A stretch of DNA of 64,000 bases from Mesorhizobium sp. M2A.F.Ca.ET.046.03.2.1 (GCF_003952425.1 NZ_CP034449.1:1860001-1924000), one strand, 5' to 3'; positions 16,464 through 25,976 are shown, counted from the stretch's first letter. Notes: generated by a model from the sequence alone, not told the origin. Numbers and translations: made by a program.

Positions 16464-17480
16464 TTACTTGCTCGAGGAGCTGTGCTGGTCGCCGAAGATG
16501 CCGCGCTGGCTGACCTGGATGCCGGCCGGGCCAAGAATGATGGCGAACAGAACCGGCAGGAAGAACAGGATCATCGGCACGGTGAGCTTCGGCGGCAGCG
16601 CGGCGGCTTTCTTCTCGGCCGCGTTCATGCGCATGTCGCGGCTTTCCGAGGCGAGCACGCGCAGCGCATGCGCCACCGGCGTGCCGTAGCGTTCGGCCTG
16701 GACCAGGGCCTGCGACACCGACTTGACCGATTCCAGGCCGGTGCGGCTTGCCAGGTTCTCATAAGCGATCTTGCGATCCTGCAGATAGGACAATTCGGCA
16801 TTGGTGAGCACGAATTCCTCGGCAAGCGGGACCGACTGCGCGCCGATTTCGTCGGCGACCCTGCGCAGGGCCGCTTCCACCGACATGCCGGATTCCACGC
16901 AGATCAGCATCAGGTCGAGCGCGTCCGGCCACGCCAGTTGGATCGATTGCTTGCGCTTGGTCGCGCGGTTGTTGACATAGAGGATGGGCGCGTAGAAGCC
17001 GCCATAGGCGACGACGACACAGACGAACAGCTTGATGAAAGCCGGCTGCTGCGGCAGGCCGCCGAGCACGAACAGGTAGACTGCCGCCAGCGCAAAGCCC
17101 ACGAATGGCAGGACGAGGCGGAAGAAGAGGAAGCGCGTCAGCGGGTTCTGGCCGCGGAAGCCCGCGACCTTGAGCTTCTGGATCGTGTTTTCATCGGCAA
17201 GCGCGCGCTTCAGATCCAGGCGGTCGACGATGTTGCGCATGCCGATGGACTGTTCCTCGCGCAGGCCCTTGCGCCGGCGGTCAGCCTCGCTGGCCAGCCG
17301 CGCGCGCTGCTCGGCGCGCAATTTGTCTCGTTCGAGCGCCACGGACTTCATGCGCGATTTGAGCGACGTGCCACCGAACGCCGGCATGAGGGTGAACACG
17401 GTCGCGAACACGGCGATGCCGACCAGCATCGCGATCAGAAAGGAAGGATCGGTGAGTGTTTTGACGACCTGTTCTGTCAC
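16464..17480 (-). CDS. tadC: Tad inner-membrane platform protein TadC
   Basis: A 338-residue type II secretion F-domain protein. It has one N-terminal helix (about 15-35), paired helices near 125-165 and a C-terminal helix near 300-320, with the GspF-type cytoplasmic region between (WPDALDLMLICVESGMSVEAAL). With TadB it forms the inner-membrane platform on which TadA drives Flp polymerisation. It is 13 bases after tadB and is the last gene of the cpaB-tadC operon. Its stop codon is one base from the 44-bp repeat array. Confidence 0.92.
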   Translation of the reverse strand: MTEQVVKTLTDPSFLIAMLVGIAVFATVFTLMPAFGGTSLKSRMKSVALERDKLRAEQRARLASEADRRRKGLREEQSIGMRNIVDRLDLKRALADENTIQKLKVAGFRGQNPLTRFLFFRLVLPFVGFALAAVYLFVLGGLPQQPAFIKLFVCVVVAYGGFYAPILYVNNRATKRKQSIQLAWPDALDLMLICVESGMSVEAALRRVADEIGAQSVPLAEEFVLTNAELSYLQDRKIAYENLASRTGLESVKSVSQALVQAERYGTPVAHALRVLASESRDMRMNAAEKKAAALPPKLTVPMILFFLPVLFAIILGPAGIQVSQRGIFGDQHSSSSK

Positions 17481-17493
17481 CGGATCCGCGCCC

Positions 17494-18507
17494 CTACACT
17501 TCGAAATTCATCATCTTGCGCATCACCAGGATGCCGATCGACATCCAGACGCCCGCACAGCCGAGGATCAGGTTGCCGACATTGGTGGTGAACAGCGGCA
17601 TGATATAATTCGGGCTCGACAGATAGACGAGAAAGGCGACGACAAAAGGCAGGGCGCCGATGATGACGGCGGATGCCTTGGCTTCCATCGACAGCGCCTG
17701 GACCTTGGCCTTCATCTTCTTGCGGTCGCGCAGGACGCGCGAAAGGTTGCCTAGCGCCTCGGACAGGTTGCCGCCGGCCTGCGACTGGATCTGGATGACG
17801 ATCCCGAAGAAGCCGGCCTCGCTGCACGGCATGGTCTCGGACATGCGCATGGCGGCGTCGGGGACCGACATGCCCATCTGCTGGGAATCGACGATGCGGC
17901 GGAACTCCGACCGGACCGGTTCGGGCGATTCATTGGCGATCAGGCGGATCGCGTCGTTGAGCGGCAGACCGGACTTGACCGCGCGCACGATGATGTCGAG
18001 CGCGTTCGGAAACTCTTCCAGGAAGGCCTTGACGCGACGTGTGCGGCGAAACGAAACGAACCAGCGCGGCAGACCGAGCCCGCCCACCAGCAGGGCGCCG
18101 GGCAGGGCCCACAGAGGCGCGCCGACGAAAAAGAGAAGGGCCGTCAGGATGATGCTGCAGACGACGGAGTATATGTAGAAGCGCTCGATCGGCACCTGCA
18201 TGCCGGCCTGGCGGATCTGAACCTTCAGCGGCGGTTTCTTGAGGTTTCTATCGTTGGTCTTCTGTTTCTCGTCGAGCTGCTTGAGCGAGTCCTGGAGACT
18301 TTTGCGGCGCTTGACCGCCTCCGCGGCGCGATCGCGCGTGGCCTTCACCACCGACCTGTCGGTTTCGGCTGTCTTGATGGTTTGAAGCCGCTTGCCCGCC
18401 TGCTTCTCGTTGTCGATGCGCGTGAACAGGAAAGCATAAGCCACCGCGCCGGCGCTGAAGCCGGCGAGCACGATGAACGCCAGGACGGTGGTGTCAATTC
18501 CGAACAT
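17494..18507 (-). CDS. tadB: Tad inner-membrane platform protein TadB
   Basis: A 337-residue paralogue of TadC with the same F-domain layout: N-terminal helix, a charged coiled linker (about 35-90), a helix pair near 110-150, the cytoplasmic segment FPNALDIIVRAVKSGLPL, and C-terminal helices. It is separated from tadA by 131 bases containing a hairpin and one 44-bp repeat, an unusually large gap in an otherwise tightly packed operon. Confidence 0.92.
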   Translation of the reverse strand: MFGIDTTVLAFIVLAGFSAGAVAYAFLFTRIDNEKQAGKRLQTIKTAETDRSVVKATRDRAAEAVKRRKSLQDSLKQLDEKQKTNDRNLKKPPLKVQIRQAGMQVPIERFYIYSVVCSIILTALLFFVGAPLWALPGALLVGGLGLPRWFVSFRRTRRVKAFLEEFPNALDIIVRAVKSGLPLNDAIRLIANESPEPVRSEFRRIVDSQQMGMSVPDAAMRMSETMPCSEAGFFGIVIQIQSQAGGNLSEALGNLSRVLRDRKKMKAKVQALSMEAKASAVIIGALPFVVAFLVYLSSPNYIMPLFTTNVGNLILGCAGVWMSIGILVMRKMMNFEV

Positions 18508-18528
18508 CGACCGGTGCCCCTAGGCCCT

Positions 18529-18553
18529 TTCGCCGTTTCAAAGAAACGGCGAA
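18529..18553. repeat. Perfect 11-bp hairpin between tadA and tadB
   Basis: TTCGCCGTTTC and GAAACGGCGAA pair around an AAA loop. There is no T-run, so transcription may continue. Together with the adjacent 44-bp palindrome it could stabilise upstream mRNA or partly stop transcription before tadB. Confidence 0.7.
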
Positions 18554-18576
18554 CCGCCCTATTTCTTTGTTTGGAC

Positions 18577-18620
18577 GCAATTCCGGACGGATAACCGCTT
18601 CACACTTTTCCTGGAATTGC
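18577..18620. repeat. Single copy of the 44-bp palindrome between tadA and tadB
   Basis: It has the same GCAATTCC...GGAATTGC ends and inner CTTTTCCT as the arrays at 16302 and 36093, with small differences in the centre. It lies 18 bases after the tadA stop in the direction of transcription. Confidence 0.9.
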
Positions 18621-18638
18621 GTCAGACCTCCAGACAAA

Positions 18639-20138
18639 TCAGTCAGCGCGTTTCTCCATCGCCTCGAGCGCATTGGCGAGGCGCTGCTCCTCGCCATAAT
18701 AGCGGGCGCGATCCCAGAAATGCGGGCGGCCGATGCCCGTCGACACATGCTCGCCAACCAGCCGGCCGCTCGAGTCCTCGCCCTTGATGTTATAGAGGAC
18801 GAGATCCTGGGTGATGATGACGTCGCCTTCCATGCCGACCACCTCGGTGATGTGGGTGATGCGGCGCGAACCGTCGCGCAGGCGAGCGGCCTGGATGATC
18901 ACGTCGATCGAGCCGACGACGATCTCGCGCACGGTGCGCTGCGGCAGCGAATAGCCGCCCATGGCGATCATCGATTCGATACGGTTGAGGCATTCGCGGG
19001 GGCTGTTCGAGTGGATCGTTCCCATCGAGCCGTCGTGACCGGTGTTCATCGCCTGCAGAAGGTCGAACACTTCCGGTCCGCGCACTTCGCCGACGATGAT
19101 GCGCTCGGGCCGCATACGCAGGCAGTTCTTGACGAGATCGCGCATGGTCACCTCGCCCTCGCCCTCGAGATTGGGCGGCCGGGTTTCGAGACGCACCACA
19201 TGCGGCTGCTGCAGCTGCAGTTCGGCCGAGTCCTCGCAGGTGATGACCCGCTCCTCGCGGTCGATATAGTTGGTCAGGCAGTTGAGCAGCGTCGTCTTGC
19301 CGGAGCCGGTGCCGCCCGAGATGACGACATTGCAGCGGACACGGCCTATGATCTTGAGGATTTCCGCGCCTTGCGGCGAGATGGCGCCAAACTTGACCAG
19401 CTGGTCCAGCGTCAGCTTGTCCTTCTTGAACTTGCGGATGGTGAGCGCGGTGCCGTCGATGGAGAGCGGCGGCGCGATGACGTTGACGCGCGAGCCGTCG
19501 GGCAGGCGCGCGTCGCAGATTGGGCTCGATTCATCGACACGACGGCCGACCTGGCTGACGATACGCTGGCAGATGTTGAGCAGCTGCTGGTTGTCGCGGA
19601 AGCGGACGCCGGTCTGTTCGACCCTGCCGTTGACTTCGATGTAGACGTTCTTGGAGCCGTTGACCATGATGTCGGCTATGTCGTCGCGGGCGAGCAGCGG
19701 CTCCAGCGGTCCATAGCCCAGAACGTCGTTGCAGATATCTTCAAGCAGCTCCTCCTGCTCGGAGATCGACATCGCGAAGTTCTTGATCGCGATAATATCG
19801 TTGACGATGTCGCGGATTTCCTCGCGCGCGCTTTCGGGATCGAGCTTGGCGAGCTGCGACAGATCGATCGTGTCGATGAGCGCGGAGAACACCTGGCTCT
19901 TGGTGTCGTAGTAAGTCTCTGAGCGCTCGCGCTGGATCCTTCTTGGCGGCTCGGGCGCCATCGGCGGCGCCTCCACGGGACGGCGAGCCGGCGGCGCAGC
20001 CGGCGCGGTGGACGCCGGCACGGCCGGCCGCTCGGCCGTCATCGTTCCCGTCGAAGCGGGAGCGGCGGGAGCCGACGCCGGCGGACGGAATTCGGGCGTC
20101 ACCCGGTTGCCGTCGTCTTTGCTTCTCTTACCAAACAT
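18639..20138 (-). CDS. cpaF: Tad pilus ATPase TadA/CpaF
   Basis: A 499-residue secretion ATPase of the PilT/VirB11 superfamily that powers Flp pilus assembly. It has a Pro/Ala-rich N-terminal tail (15-66), an N-terminal domain, Walker [10 protein letters not shown] at 275-283, a Walker B region around [15 protein letters not shown] and an Asp/His box between. The length and motifs match CpaF. It lies 30 bases after cpaE. Confidence 0.95.
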   Translation of the reverse strand: MFGKRSKDDGNRVTPEFRPPASAPAAPASTGTMTAERPAVPASTAPAAPPARRPVEAPPMAPEPPRRIQRERSETYYDTKSQVFSALIDTIDLSQLAKLDPESAREEIRDIVNDIIAIKNFAMSISEQEELLEDICNDVLGYGPLEPLLARDDIADIMVNGSKNVYIEVNGRVEQTGVRFRDNQQLLNICQRIVSQVGRRVDESSPICDARLPDGSRVNVIAPPLSIDGTALTIRKFKKDKLTLDQLVKFGAISPQGAEILKIIGRVRCNVVISGGTGSGKTTLLNCLTNYIDREERVITCEDSAELQLQQPHVVRLETRPPNLEGEGEVTMRDLVKNCLRMRPERIIVGEVRGPEVFDLLQAMNTGHDGSMGTIHSNSPRECLNRIESMIAMGGYSLPQRTVREIVVGSIDVIIQAARLRDGSRRITHITEVVGMEGDVIITQDLVLYNIKGEDSSGRLVGEHVSTGIGRPHFWDRARYYGEEQRLANALEAMEKRAD

Positions 20139-20168
20139 GATCGACTACCCGATGCCGCTCAAACAGCG

Positions 20169-21458
20169 TCATTTCCTGTTGCGCGAGAGCTTGCCGAGGA
20201 TCGAACCCAGGCCCGCCTTCTTCTTTGTCTTGATTTCGCTACGTCCGGTCAGCACATGCGCTATCTCGTTGATGGTCGCGACGACCGGGTTCTTAGCGTC
20301 CATCTCGGTCAGCATGCGGCCGTTGTTGGCGGCATTGCCGAACAGCAGCGGTTCGAAATTGATCACCGCCATGGGCGTGATGCCAAGCGGCTCGGCGAAA
20401 TCGGAAGGCGCTATCTCCGGCCGTTTCGGCACACCTGCCTGGTTGATGATCAGCTTCGGCGGCGGATCGTTCGGGCGCAGCCGCTTCAGCATGTCCACCA
20501 AGTTCTTGGTGTTGCGAAGATTTGCGAGCTCGGGCGTGGCGGTGATGACGATCTCGTCGGCCTTGATCAGCGTGCTCTTCGTCCACCCGCTCCAGATGTG
20601 AGGGATATCGAGAACCAGCAGGGGCGCGCTGCGTTGCGCCGTCTCGATGATCTGCGAGAAGGCCTCGGCGTCGAAATCATAGACGCGTTCGAGCGTGGAG
20701 GGGGCCGCAAGCAGCGACAGATGCTCGGCGCATTGCGCGAGCAGGCGGTCGAGATAGACCTCGTCGACCCGCTCAGGCGAAAACACGGCCTCTGCGATGC
20801 CCTGAGCCGGATCCTGATCGAAGTTGATGTTGGCGGTGCCGAAGGCGAGGTCGAGGTCAGCGATGACGACTTCGGATTTGAACAGCGACGACATCGCCCA
20901 GGCCGCATTGTGGGCAATGGTCGATGAGCCGACGCCGCCCTTGGCGCCGATGAAGGCGATTGAGCGGCCTATCGGCTCCGATTCCGGATCGACGAAGATC
21001 GACGACACGACGCTGACGATGTCGGACATTGAGACCGGCGCGACGACATATTCGGAAATGCCTGAACGGATGAGCTCGCGGTAGAGCCCGACATCGTTGT
21101 AGTGGCCGATGACCACGACCTTGGACGACGGATCGCAATACTCCGCGAGCTGGCCGAGTTGTTCGAGCAGTTGCTTCGGCTCGCTGCGCGATTCCAGCAG
21201 GATCAGGTTCGGTGTCGGCGCGGACTGATAGAACTCGATCGCGGTCGGAACGCCGCCCATATGGACCTTGAGATGGGCCTTGGCCATACGGCGATCCTCG
21301 GCGGCGCGCTCCACGGGGCTGGCGACGCCTTCGGTCTCGCAGAAAGCCTGGATCGAAATGCGCGGCACGGGGCGCAGCGCCTGCATGGCGGCGATGTCCT
21401 GCTGCGAAAGGTCGCCGGTTTCCGCGGGCGTGTCGTAGGCAAGATTGCTCATCGTCAT
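20169..21458 (-). CDS. cpaE: Tad pilus localisation ATPase CpaE/TadZ
   Basis: A 429-residue protein: an N-terminal receiver-like domain (about 65-155) followed by a MinD/ParA-type ATPase with the Walker motif GAKGGVGSST at 171-180. TadZ proteins place the pilus machine in the cell. The P-loop ends SST rather than the KT of classical ATPases, a common change in this family, though the KGG deviant lysine is kept. Two ATGs three codons apart compete; the first was chosen. Confidence 0.92.
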   Translation of the reverse strand: MTMSNLAYDTPAETGDLSQQDIAAMQALRPVPRISIQAFCETEGVASPVERAAEDRRMAKAHLKVHMGGVPTAIEFYQSAPTPNLILLESRSEPKQLLEQLGQLAEYCDPSSKVVVIGHYNDVGLYRELIRSGISEYVVAPVSMSDIVSVVSSIFVDPESEPIGRSIAFIGAKGGVGSSTIAHNAAWAMSSLFKSEVVIADLDLAFGTANINFDQDPAQGIAEAVFSPERVDEVYLDRLLAQCAEHLSLLAAPSTLERVYDFDAEAFSQIIETAQRSAPLLVLDIPHIWSGWTKSTLIKADEIVITATPELANLRNTKNLVDMLKRLRPNDPPPKLIINQAGVPKRPEIAPSDFAEPLGITPMAVINFEPLLFGNAANNGRMLTEMDAKNPVVATINEIAHVLTGRSEIKTKKKAGLGSILGKLSRNRK

Positions 21459-21495
21459 GCTCTTTCCGTGGCTGCTTTTTCCGTCATCCGCCGGC

Positions 21496-22245
21496 TCAGT
21501 ACGTCACTTCCGAATTGCCCAGGAACTCGTCTGAGATGCCTCTCGTCCGGTACACATCGATCACCGCGCTGCGATTTTCGGCATCGATTTCGGACTGCTT
21601 GCGCGGCCCGATCAGATCGTTGGGATTGGCCACCTGGGCCGCGAGATTGTTCTGATAGGAGCAGCCGAAGTCGGCATAATGCTTGTTGTCCGACGTCTCG
21701 GTCAGGTCGTCGGGCCAACGCCCGCATTTATCGGTCTGCGCCCGCACCGCGACGAAGGCGACGCGCACCGGCGCGGACGCCTCCGGCACAGCCGACTGAT
21801 AGGAAGTCATGACGATGCGATCGCGCTTGACGCCCGCCTTCATGGCAAGCCTGGCAAAATCGCGGCCTGCCGCCTGCGCGGCAACTTCGTTGGCGGAGCC
21901 TGCCGGCATCGCGATCGTCAGCGCCGGCGCAGCGCTCTTGTCGTAGCCGTCGAGGAAGCCGAGCAGCGCATCGCGCTGCGCGCCGGTCATGCCGCGATCG
22001 CCGGCGCCGACCGGCAGATCGATCTTCTGATTCTTCTCGGCAATGACGATCGGATGGGTCGTGCGATAGTCGTCCGGGATCGACCCGACCGTGATGCTGT
22101 CGCGATTGGCGCAACCCGCGAGCGACGCCGCAAGGGCGACCGCCAGTGCCGGGACCACCTGCCGGCCTATCCTTGCGATGCCGGATGCTGTCCGGACCGT
22201 CATGACCTTCGATGCTGACTTGGACATATCCGCGTTCCCACTCAT
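21496..22245 (-). CDS. cpaD: Tad pilus lipoprotein CpaD
   Basis: A 249-residue CpaD-family outer-membrane lipoprotein: the N-terminal signal ends in lipobox SLAGC, followed by the family's GSIPDDYRTTHPIVI segment and C-terminal NLAAQVANPNDLIGPR. It supports the CpaC secretin. The ATG overlaps the cpaC stop by four bases, indicating coupled translation. Confidence 0.92.
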   Translation of the reverse strand: MSGNADMSKSASKVMTVRTASGIARIGRQVVPALAVALAASLAGCANRDSITVGSIPDDYRTTHPIVIAEKNQKIDLPVGAGDRGMTGAQRDALLGFLDGYDKSAAPALTIAMPAGSANEVAAQAAGRDFARLAMKAGVKRDRIVMTSYQSAVPEASAPVRVAFVAVRAQTDKCGRWPDDLTETSDNKHYADFGCSYQNNLAAQVANPNDLIGPRKQSEIDAENRSAVIDVYRTRGISDEFLGNSEVTY

Positions 22246-23768
22246 TTGTAGATGAAGCCGACGACGCCGTGGTACCGCCCGGCTGGCCTGTCCGTCTGCA
22301 TGGTGCCGTAGACGCGATTGACGCGGCCGAGGAACATGCCGGCGCCGTCGCTCGGCGGGTTGAAATTGTCATCCGGCTTGGCCAGGTCGTTGCGCGTCAC
22401 CGGCCGCGCCAGATAGGGCGTGATGATGATGACGAGCTCGCTTTCGTTGCGGACGAAGTCGCGGCTGCGGAAGAGCGTCCCGAGCACGGGGATCTTGGTC
22501 AGGCCGGGCAATCCGGTGACAGCCTGCCTGAGATCGTCGCGCACGAGGCCCGCGATCATCATCGAACCGCCGGAAGGCAGTTCGACCGTCGTATCGGCCA
22601 GGCGCTTGCGCAGCGACAAAGCGTTCATGCCGATGTTCTGGTTGTCTGTGGATGCCGATACGGATCCTTCGGTCGTCGGTTCGGAAACCGACGTCCTCAC
22701 CTTCAGGCTTATGCGACCGGGCGACAGAACAACCGGCTGGAACTCCAGCCCGATACCGTACTCGATCTTGTCGACCGAATAGTTCTGCAGACCGGTCTGG
22801 TTGTCCGTGGACACGTTGGCGGAAACGCTCTTCACAATATTGTACTCGCCGCCGACCTTGAAGGTCGCCTTTTCCCCGGACACGGCGGTCAAAGTCGGCT
22901 CAGCCAGGGTCTTCATGACCCCCGACTGTTCCATTGCGTTGATATAGGACTGCAGCCCTGACGAGCTGATAGAGAGGCCCGCGTTCGACAGCGGTTTGCC
23001 AAGACCCATGTAAGGGTCGCTGAGCGCCGCCCAGGAAATGCCGTTGCTGCCGCCGCTGGCGAGCATATTGACGCCGAGCTGTTTCATCACCGAGCGGCTG
23101 ACTTCGGCGACCGTCACCTTGAGCGTTACCTGATCGTCGCCGATGATCTGCAACAGGTTGACGATCTTGGAGGTCCGGCGCTCCTGGTCGGGGTTGTTGA
23201 TGTCGACGCCGCCATTGACCGAGCCGCCGGCGGCGGTCTGCGAATATTGGCCGGTCGTCGCTTCACCGCCTGACACGAAGATGGTCGCGAGATCGACGGC
23301 GCGCTTGGCATCGAGCGGCGTGTCGACCATGCCGGTGAGGACAACGTTGTCGTTCAGCAGCTCGACCTTGATCTGCGAGGACGGGATGAAGCGCTTCAGA
23401 TAATCCTCCAGCCCGGCGACATCGCGCTCGACGGCAAGGTCCAGGCTGACGATCTGCTCGCCATTGGGGCCGAAGACAAAGATGTTGGTTTCGCCGACCG
23501 CCTTGCCGAACAGGTAGATGCGCCGTGCCGTGCGCGTCACCGCGTCGGCAACCGCCGGATTGGCGACGAGGATGTCATAGGCATCGCTCGGCAAGTCGAT
23601 GACCACGGATTTGTTGAGGCCGAGCTTGACGCGCTGCGTGGCGACGGAAGCCGATACGCCGGCGCTCGCGGCTTTGGCTTCGACCAGTCCCGAGGCGTTG
23701 GCGCCAATCAGCAGCAGACCGATCGTCGCGGTCGCCAGGAAGGGCAGCAGTTTGCCATTTAGCGTCAT
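22242..23768 (-). CDS. cpaC: Tad pilus secretin CpaC/RcpA
   Basis: A 508-residue outer-membrane secretin. A signal peptide is followed by a pilus-formation N-domain (about 40-120: SVVIDLPSDAYDILVANPAV), a BON-like region (about 125-185) and the C-terminal secretin domain with VPVLGTLFRSRDF and the family's ELVIIITPYLARPV. It forms the channel through which Flp fibres leave the cell. It overlaps both cpaB and cpaD by four bases. Confidence 0.94.
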   Translation of the reverse strand: MTLNGKLLPFLATATIGLLLIGANASGLVEAKAASAGVSASVATQRVKLGLNKSVVIDLPSDAYDILVANPAVADAVTRTARRIYLFGKAVGETNIFVFGPNGEQIVSLDLAVERDVAGLEDYLKRFIPSSQIKVELLNDNVVLTGMVDTPLDAKRAVDLATIFVSGGEATTGQYSQTAAGGSVNGGVDINNPDQERRTSKIVNLLQIIGDDQVTLKVTVAEVSRSVMKQLGVNMLASGGSNGISWAALSDPYMGLGKPLSNAGLSISSSGLQSYINAMEQSGVMKTLAEPTLTAVSGEKATFKVGGEYNIVKSVSANVSTDNQTGLQNYSVDKIEYGIGLEFQPVVLSPGRISLKVRTSVSEPTTEGSVSASTDNQNIGMNALSLRKRLADTTVELPSGGSMMIAGLVRDDLRQAVTGLPGLTKIPVLGTLFRSRDFVRNESELVIIITPYLARPVTRNDLAKPDDNFNPPSDGAGMFLGRVNRVYGTMQTDRPAGRYHGVVGFIYK

Positions 23769-24577
23769 TTCCTTGCTCCCACCTCGGAAACCTCGCCCGA
23801 CTTGATCAGACGCACCGTTCCGCGCCGGCCGTTGCCGTTGACCAGATAGTCGGCTTCGTCCGTACTCTTTTCGTGGATGTCGGTGATCGGGCGCAGCGCG
23901 AGCGTCAGGCGGTCCGCCATCTGCTGCGCGACGGTGATGATCTCGGCCTGTTGCGGCGTCAGCTCCAGCGTCGCGGTCTGGCCGACCCTGGTCTTCTTGC
24001 CTTCCTCGTCTTCCTGGATGGTCTGGTCGATGGCCAGCACCCGGATGTTCTTGAGGATGGTCTCGGTGTTGAAGCCGCTGCCGCCGTTGCCGGTGTCGGC
24101 GCGGCGGGTCATGATAACGTCGACGAAGTCGTTGGGCAGGATGAAGCCGCCTGCGGAAGTGTCGGCCGATATCGCGGTGGCGACAGCGCGCATCCCTGAA
24201 GGCAGGATCGACGACATGAAGCTCTGCCCCTCGCCGACCAGCTTGGAGCGGCGCAGCGGCTCGCCCGTATACATGGCGACGCGCGCTACCGAGCCCTTGA
24301 GCTTTTCGGCCGCGTCAGGTTCGGCGGCGCGCGTGATGAAATTGGCATTGACACCGTCGGACGGCCATTTTTCCCAGCTGACGTTGTTGCCGAGTTGGCT
24401 GCCCATCGCCACGTCGCCGGAAAGCACCAGCACGTCCTGCAACGCGACCGCCGGCTGCGCGGGCGCATTGACAACGACCTGCGCCGGCGGCGCCACCACC
24501 ATGTTCTTGGCGACATAGCCCGCGCTACCCGCCGCGACCGCAGCCACGCCCAGAATAATCAATCGGGATGCTGGCAT
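23765..24577 (-). CDS. cpaB: Tad pilus assembly protein CpaB/RcpC
   Basis: A 270-residue protein with an N-terminal membrane helix (MPASRLIILGVAAVAAG) and a SAF-domain/CpaB core (about 40-200: GSQLGNNVSWEKWP, ILPSGMRAVATAISADTS, FVDVIMTRR). CpaB is a periplasmic assembly factor next to the secretin. The ATG at 24577 begins right at the helix; the upstream extension is not typical. It is the first gene of the cpaB-C-D-E-F-tadB-tadC operon. Confidence 0.93.
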   Translation of the reverse strand: MPASRLIILGVAAVAAGSAGYVAKNMVVAPPAQVVVNAPAQPAVALQDVLVLSGDVAMGSQLGNNVSWEKWPSDGVNANFITRAAEPDAAEKLKGSVARVAMYTGEPLRRSKLVGEGQSFMSSILPSGMRAVATAISADTSAGGFILPNDFVDVIMTRRADTGNGGSGFNTETILKNIRVLAIDQTIQEDEEGKKTRVGQTATLELTPQQAEIITVAQQMADRLTLALRPITDIHEKSTDEADYLVNGNGRRGTVRLIKSGEVSEVGARK

Positions 24578-24676
24578 TCGTCCGAAACCCTTCGCCTCAA
24601 GGCAAACCACCTCGCCAGGCCGGACTTTGCAGCCGCAATCGTCAAAACAAGGTTAATGTAATGCTTACGATCGTGA

Positions 24677-24691
24677 TTAATTTAAGGTTTA
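24677..24691. promoter_or_regulatory. CtrA-box-like site upstream of cpaB
   Basis: TTAA-N7-TTTA differs by one base from the alphaproteobacterial CtrA consensus TTAA-N7-TTAA. It lies 100 bases upstream of cpaB in an AT-rich stretch that should also hold the operon promoter. CtrA control of Tad pilus genes is known in Caulobacter. A one-mismatch site in AT-rich DNA could be chance. Confidence 0.35.
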
Positions 24692-24723
24692 CTCAAATTC
24701 GATCGAACGGTCTCGTCGTTAAC

Positions 24724-24746
24724 AAAAAAGGCGGCCAGGCCGCCTT
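24724..24746 (-). terminator. Rho-independent terminator of cpaA
   Basis: On the minus strand, AAGGCGGCC-T-GGCCGCCTT is followed by TTTT, 28 bases after the cpaA stop. It separates cpaA from the cpaB operon, so cpaB needs its own promoter. Confidence 0.85.
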
Positions 24747-24773
24747 CGGTCGCCGACATCAATGTCGCCAAAC

Positions 24774-25292
24774 CTATGCCGTGAGCCTCTGCAGCGCCCA
24801 GACCATCAGTGGCGAATCCGGGAACGTGATCAGTCCACCGGCGCCAAGCGCAACGCCATAGGGAATGCCCACTTTCTCGTCGGCGAAGTGGCGCAGGAAC
24901 CGGCTGTGGCCGGTATAGGCGGCCAGCGGCGATTTACGGTAGGCGAGGATTGCGATGGTCAGCAGGCCCCCAAGGAAAGCCGACGTCACCAGATAGCCGA
25001 TCAAATCGATGTTGAGGCCCATCCACAGAGCGCTCGCGGCCAGAAGCTTGGCGTCGCCGCCGCCCATGCCGCCGAGCGCAAAGAGGCCGAATGTCGTGGC
25101 AAGCACGAGGGCGCCGGCGGCGAAGTGCCAGCCATAGGTCGCCCAGTCCATCCCGGTGAGCGGCGCGACAAGCGCGAATGTGGCCACCAAGAGCACGGGA
25201 ACGCGGTTGGCGATCGTCATCGACAACGTGTCGGAGATCGCAGCGAACAGCATGCAGAATGGGAAGACGACGAAGATTATGGCTTCGAGCAT
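24774..25292 (-). CDS. cpaA: Prepilin peptidase CpaA/TadV
   Basis: A 172-residue, multi-helix A24-family aspartic peptidase that processes Flp pilin and the pseudopilins. The two catalytic aspartates are D21 (AAISD) and D80 in the GMGGGD motif. It is a short form without the N-methylase domain, as usual for TadV. The ATG at 25292 starts at the first membrane helix; an upstream in-frame ATG adds 11 unlikely residues. Confidence 0.93.
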   Translation of the reverse strand: MLEAIIFVVFPFCMLFAAISDTLSMTIANRVPVLLVATFALVAPLTGMDWATYGWHFAAGALVLATTFGLFALGGMGGGDAKLLAASALWMGLNIDLIGYLVTSAFLGGLLTIAILAYRKSPLAAYTGHSRFLRHFADEKVGIPYGVALGAGGLITFPDSPLMVWALQRLTA

Positions 25293-25380
25293 GAAACAAG
25301 TGCCGTGAGACAATACCGCGCGCAATCTAAGGCACGGCGCATTAACGATCGGTGAGTGGGGTGGCCGGATGCTGCAACGA

Positions 25381-25408
25381 ACAAGGGCCGCCGCGAGGCA
25401 GCCCTTGT
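25381..25408 (-). terminator. Hairpin after flp, possible terminator
   Basis: ACAAGGGC and GCCCTTGT pair around a 12-base loop, 30 bases after the flp stop. The T-run after it on the minus strand is weak, so it may instead protect the abundant pilin mRNA from decay or allow partial read-through to cpaA. Confidence 0.5.
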
Positions 25409-25437
25409 GTCAGAATGACTTCGCCGTCCTCGGCTTA

Positions 25438-25620
25438 TCAGTTGCCCGACGGGGCGTCGCTGACAGCCGTGGCGATCGCATCGAACTTGGCATTCAGCGC
25501 GGTGCCAAGCGAGGTGGCGCCGACCATGATGGCGAGCGCGATGAGAGCGGCGATCAGACCGTATTCGATGGCGGTCGCGCCGGATTCGTCTTTCACGAAA
25601 CGTGCAATGAGATTAGACAT
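25438..25620 (-). CDS. flp: Flp-family type IVb pilin
   Basis: A 60-residue major pilin precursor. The leader ends at G14; cleavage before A15 leaves ATAIEYGLIAALIALAI, in which Glu+5 and Tyr+6 are the conserved Flp pair. The hydrophobic stretch forms the fibre core. CpaA would process it and CpaC export it. The ribosome site AGGAG lies just upstream. It is the only Flp pilin gene in the window. Confidence 0.96.
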   Translation of the reverse strand: MSNLIARFVKDESGATAIEYGLIAALIALAIMVGATSLGTALNAKFDAIATAVSDAPSGN

Positions 25621-25976
25621 GCGAGAGCTCCTACTCCACGTGTTACAGCACTTCCGTCAACTTCTCTTTGCGGTTGATCGGACGCTGCAAATCTAGGGAG
25701 AAGCCGTTTCGATCGGCTTAATAAACAGCCTTACCGATTCCTTTCCAGCGGCGAACGCACTGCGTGGTTAACCGCGACCTAAACATTGTCAGCCGGCTCG
25801 AGGATCGAGCAAAGCGGCGCAAACCGGCGCTTGTGCAATGTTACTAAAACAGGAAGCGCCGTCGGCGCGTGGACGGGCGAGGCAAAATCCTTAATCGCGG
25901 CCAGGTCCGGTTTAACCGTTGCTTCACCAATCTCGTTCATGTTCCGTTGAAGAATCCGCCTGCCGGGAGCTGTTCA
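25621..25976. other. Divergent promoter region between flp and the secretin-N-domain gene
   Basis: 356 bases without a gene. It must contain the flp promoter (reading left) and the promoter for the 25977 gene (reading right). TTAA-rich segments at 25717-25740, 25768-25782 and 25909-25916 look like regulatory DNA, but I find no exact CtrA box. A GGCT...AGCC mini-dyad sits at 25715-25730. Confidence 0.5.

Noticed and set aside
16264..16513. Repetitive small frames with FSWN and LFLEL repeats near tadC, and similar HCGFPSG repeats near recF
   Set aside because: They are translations of the tandem 44-bp palindromes, not proteins.
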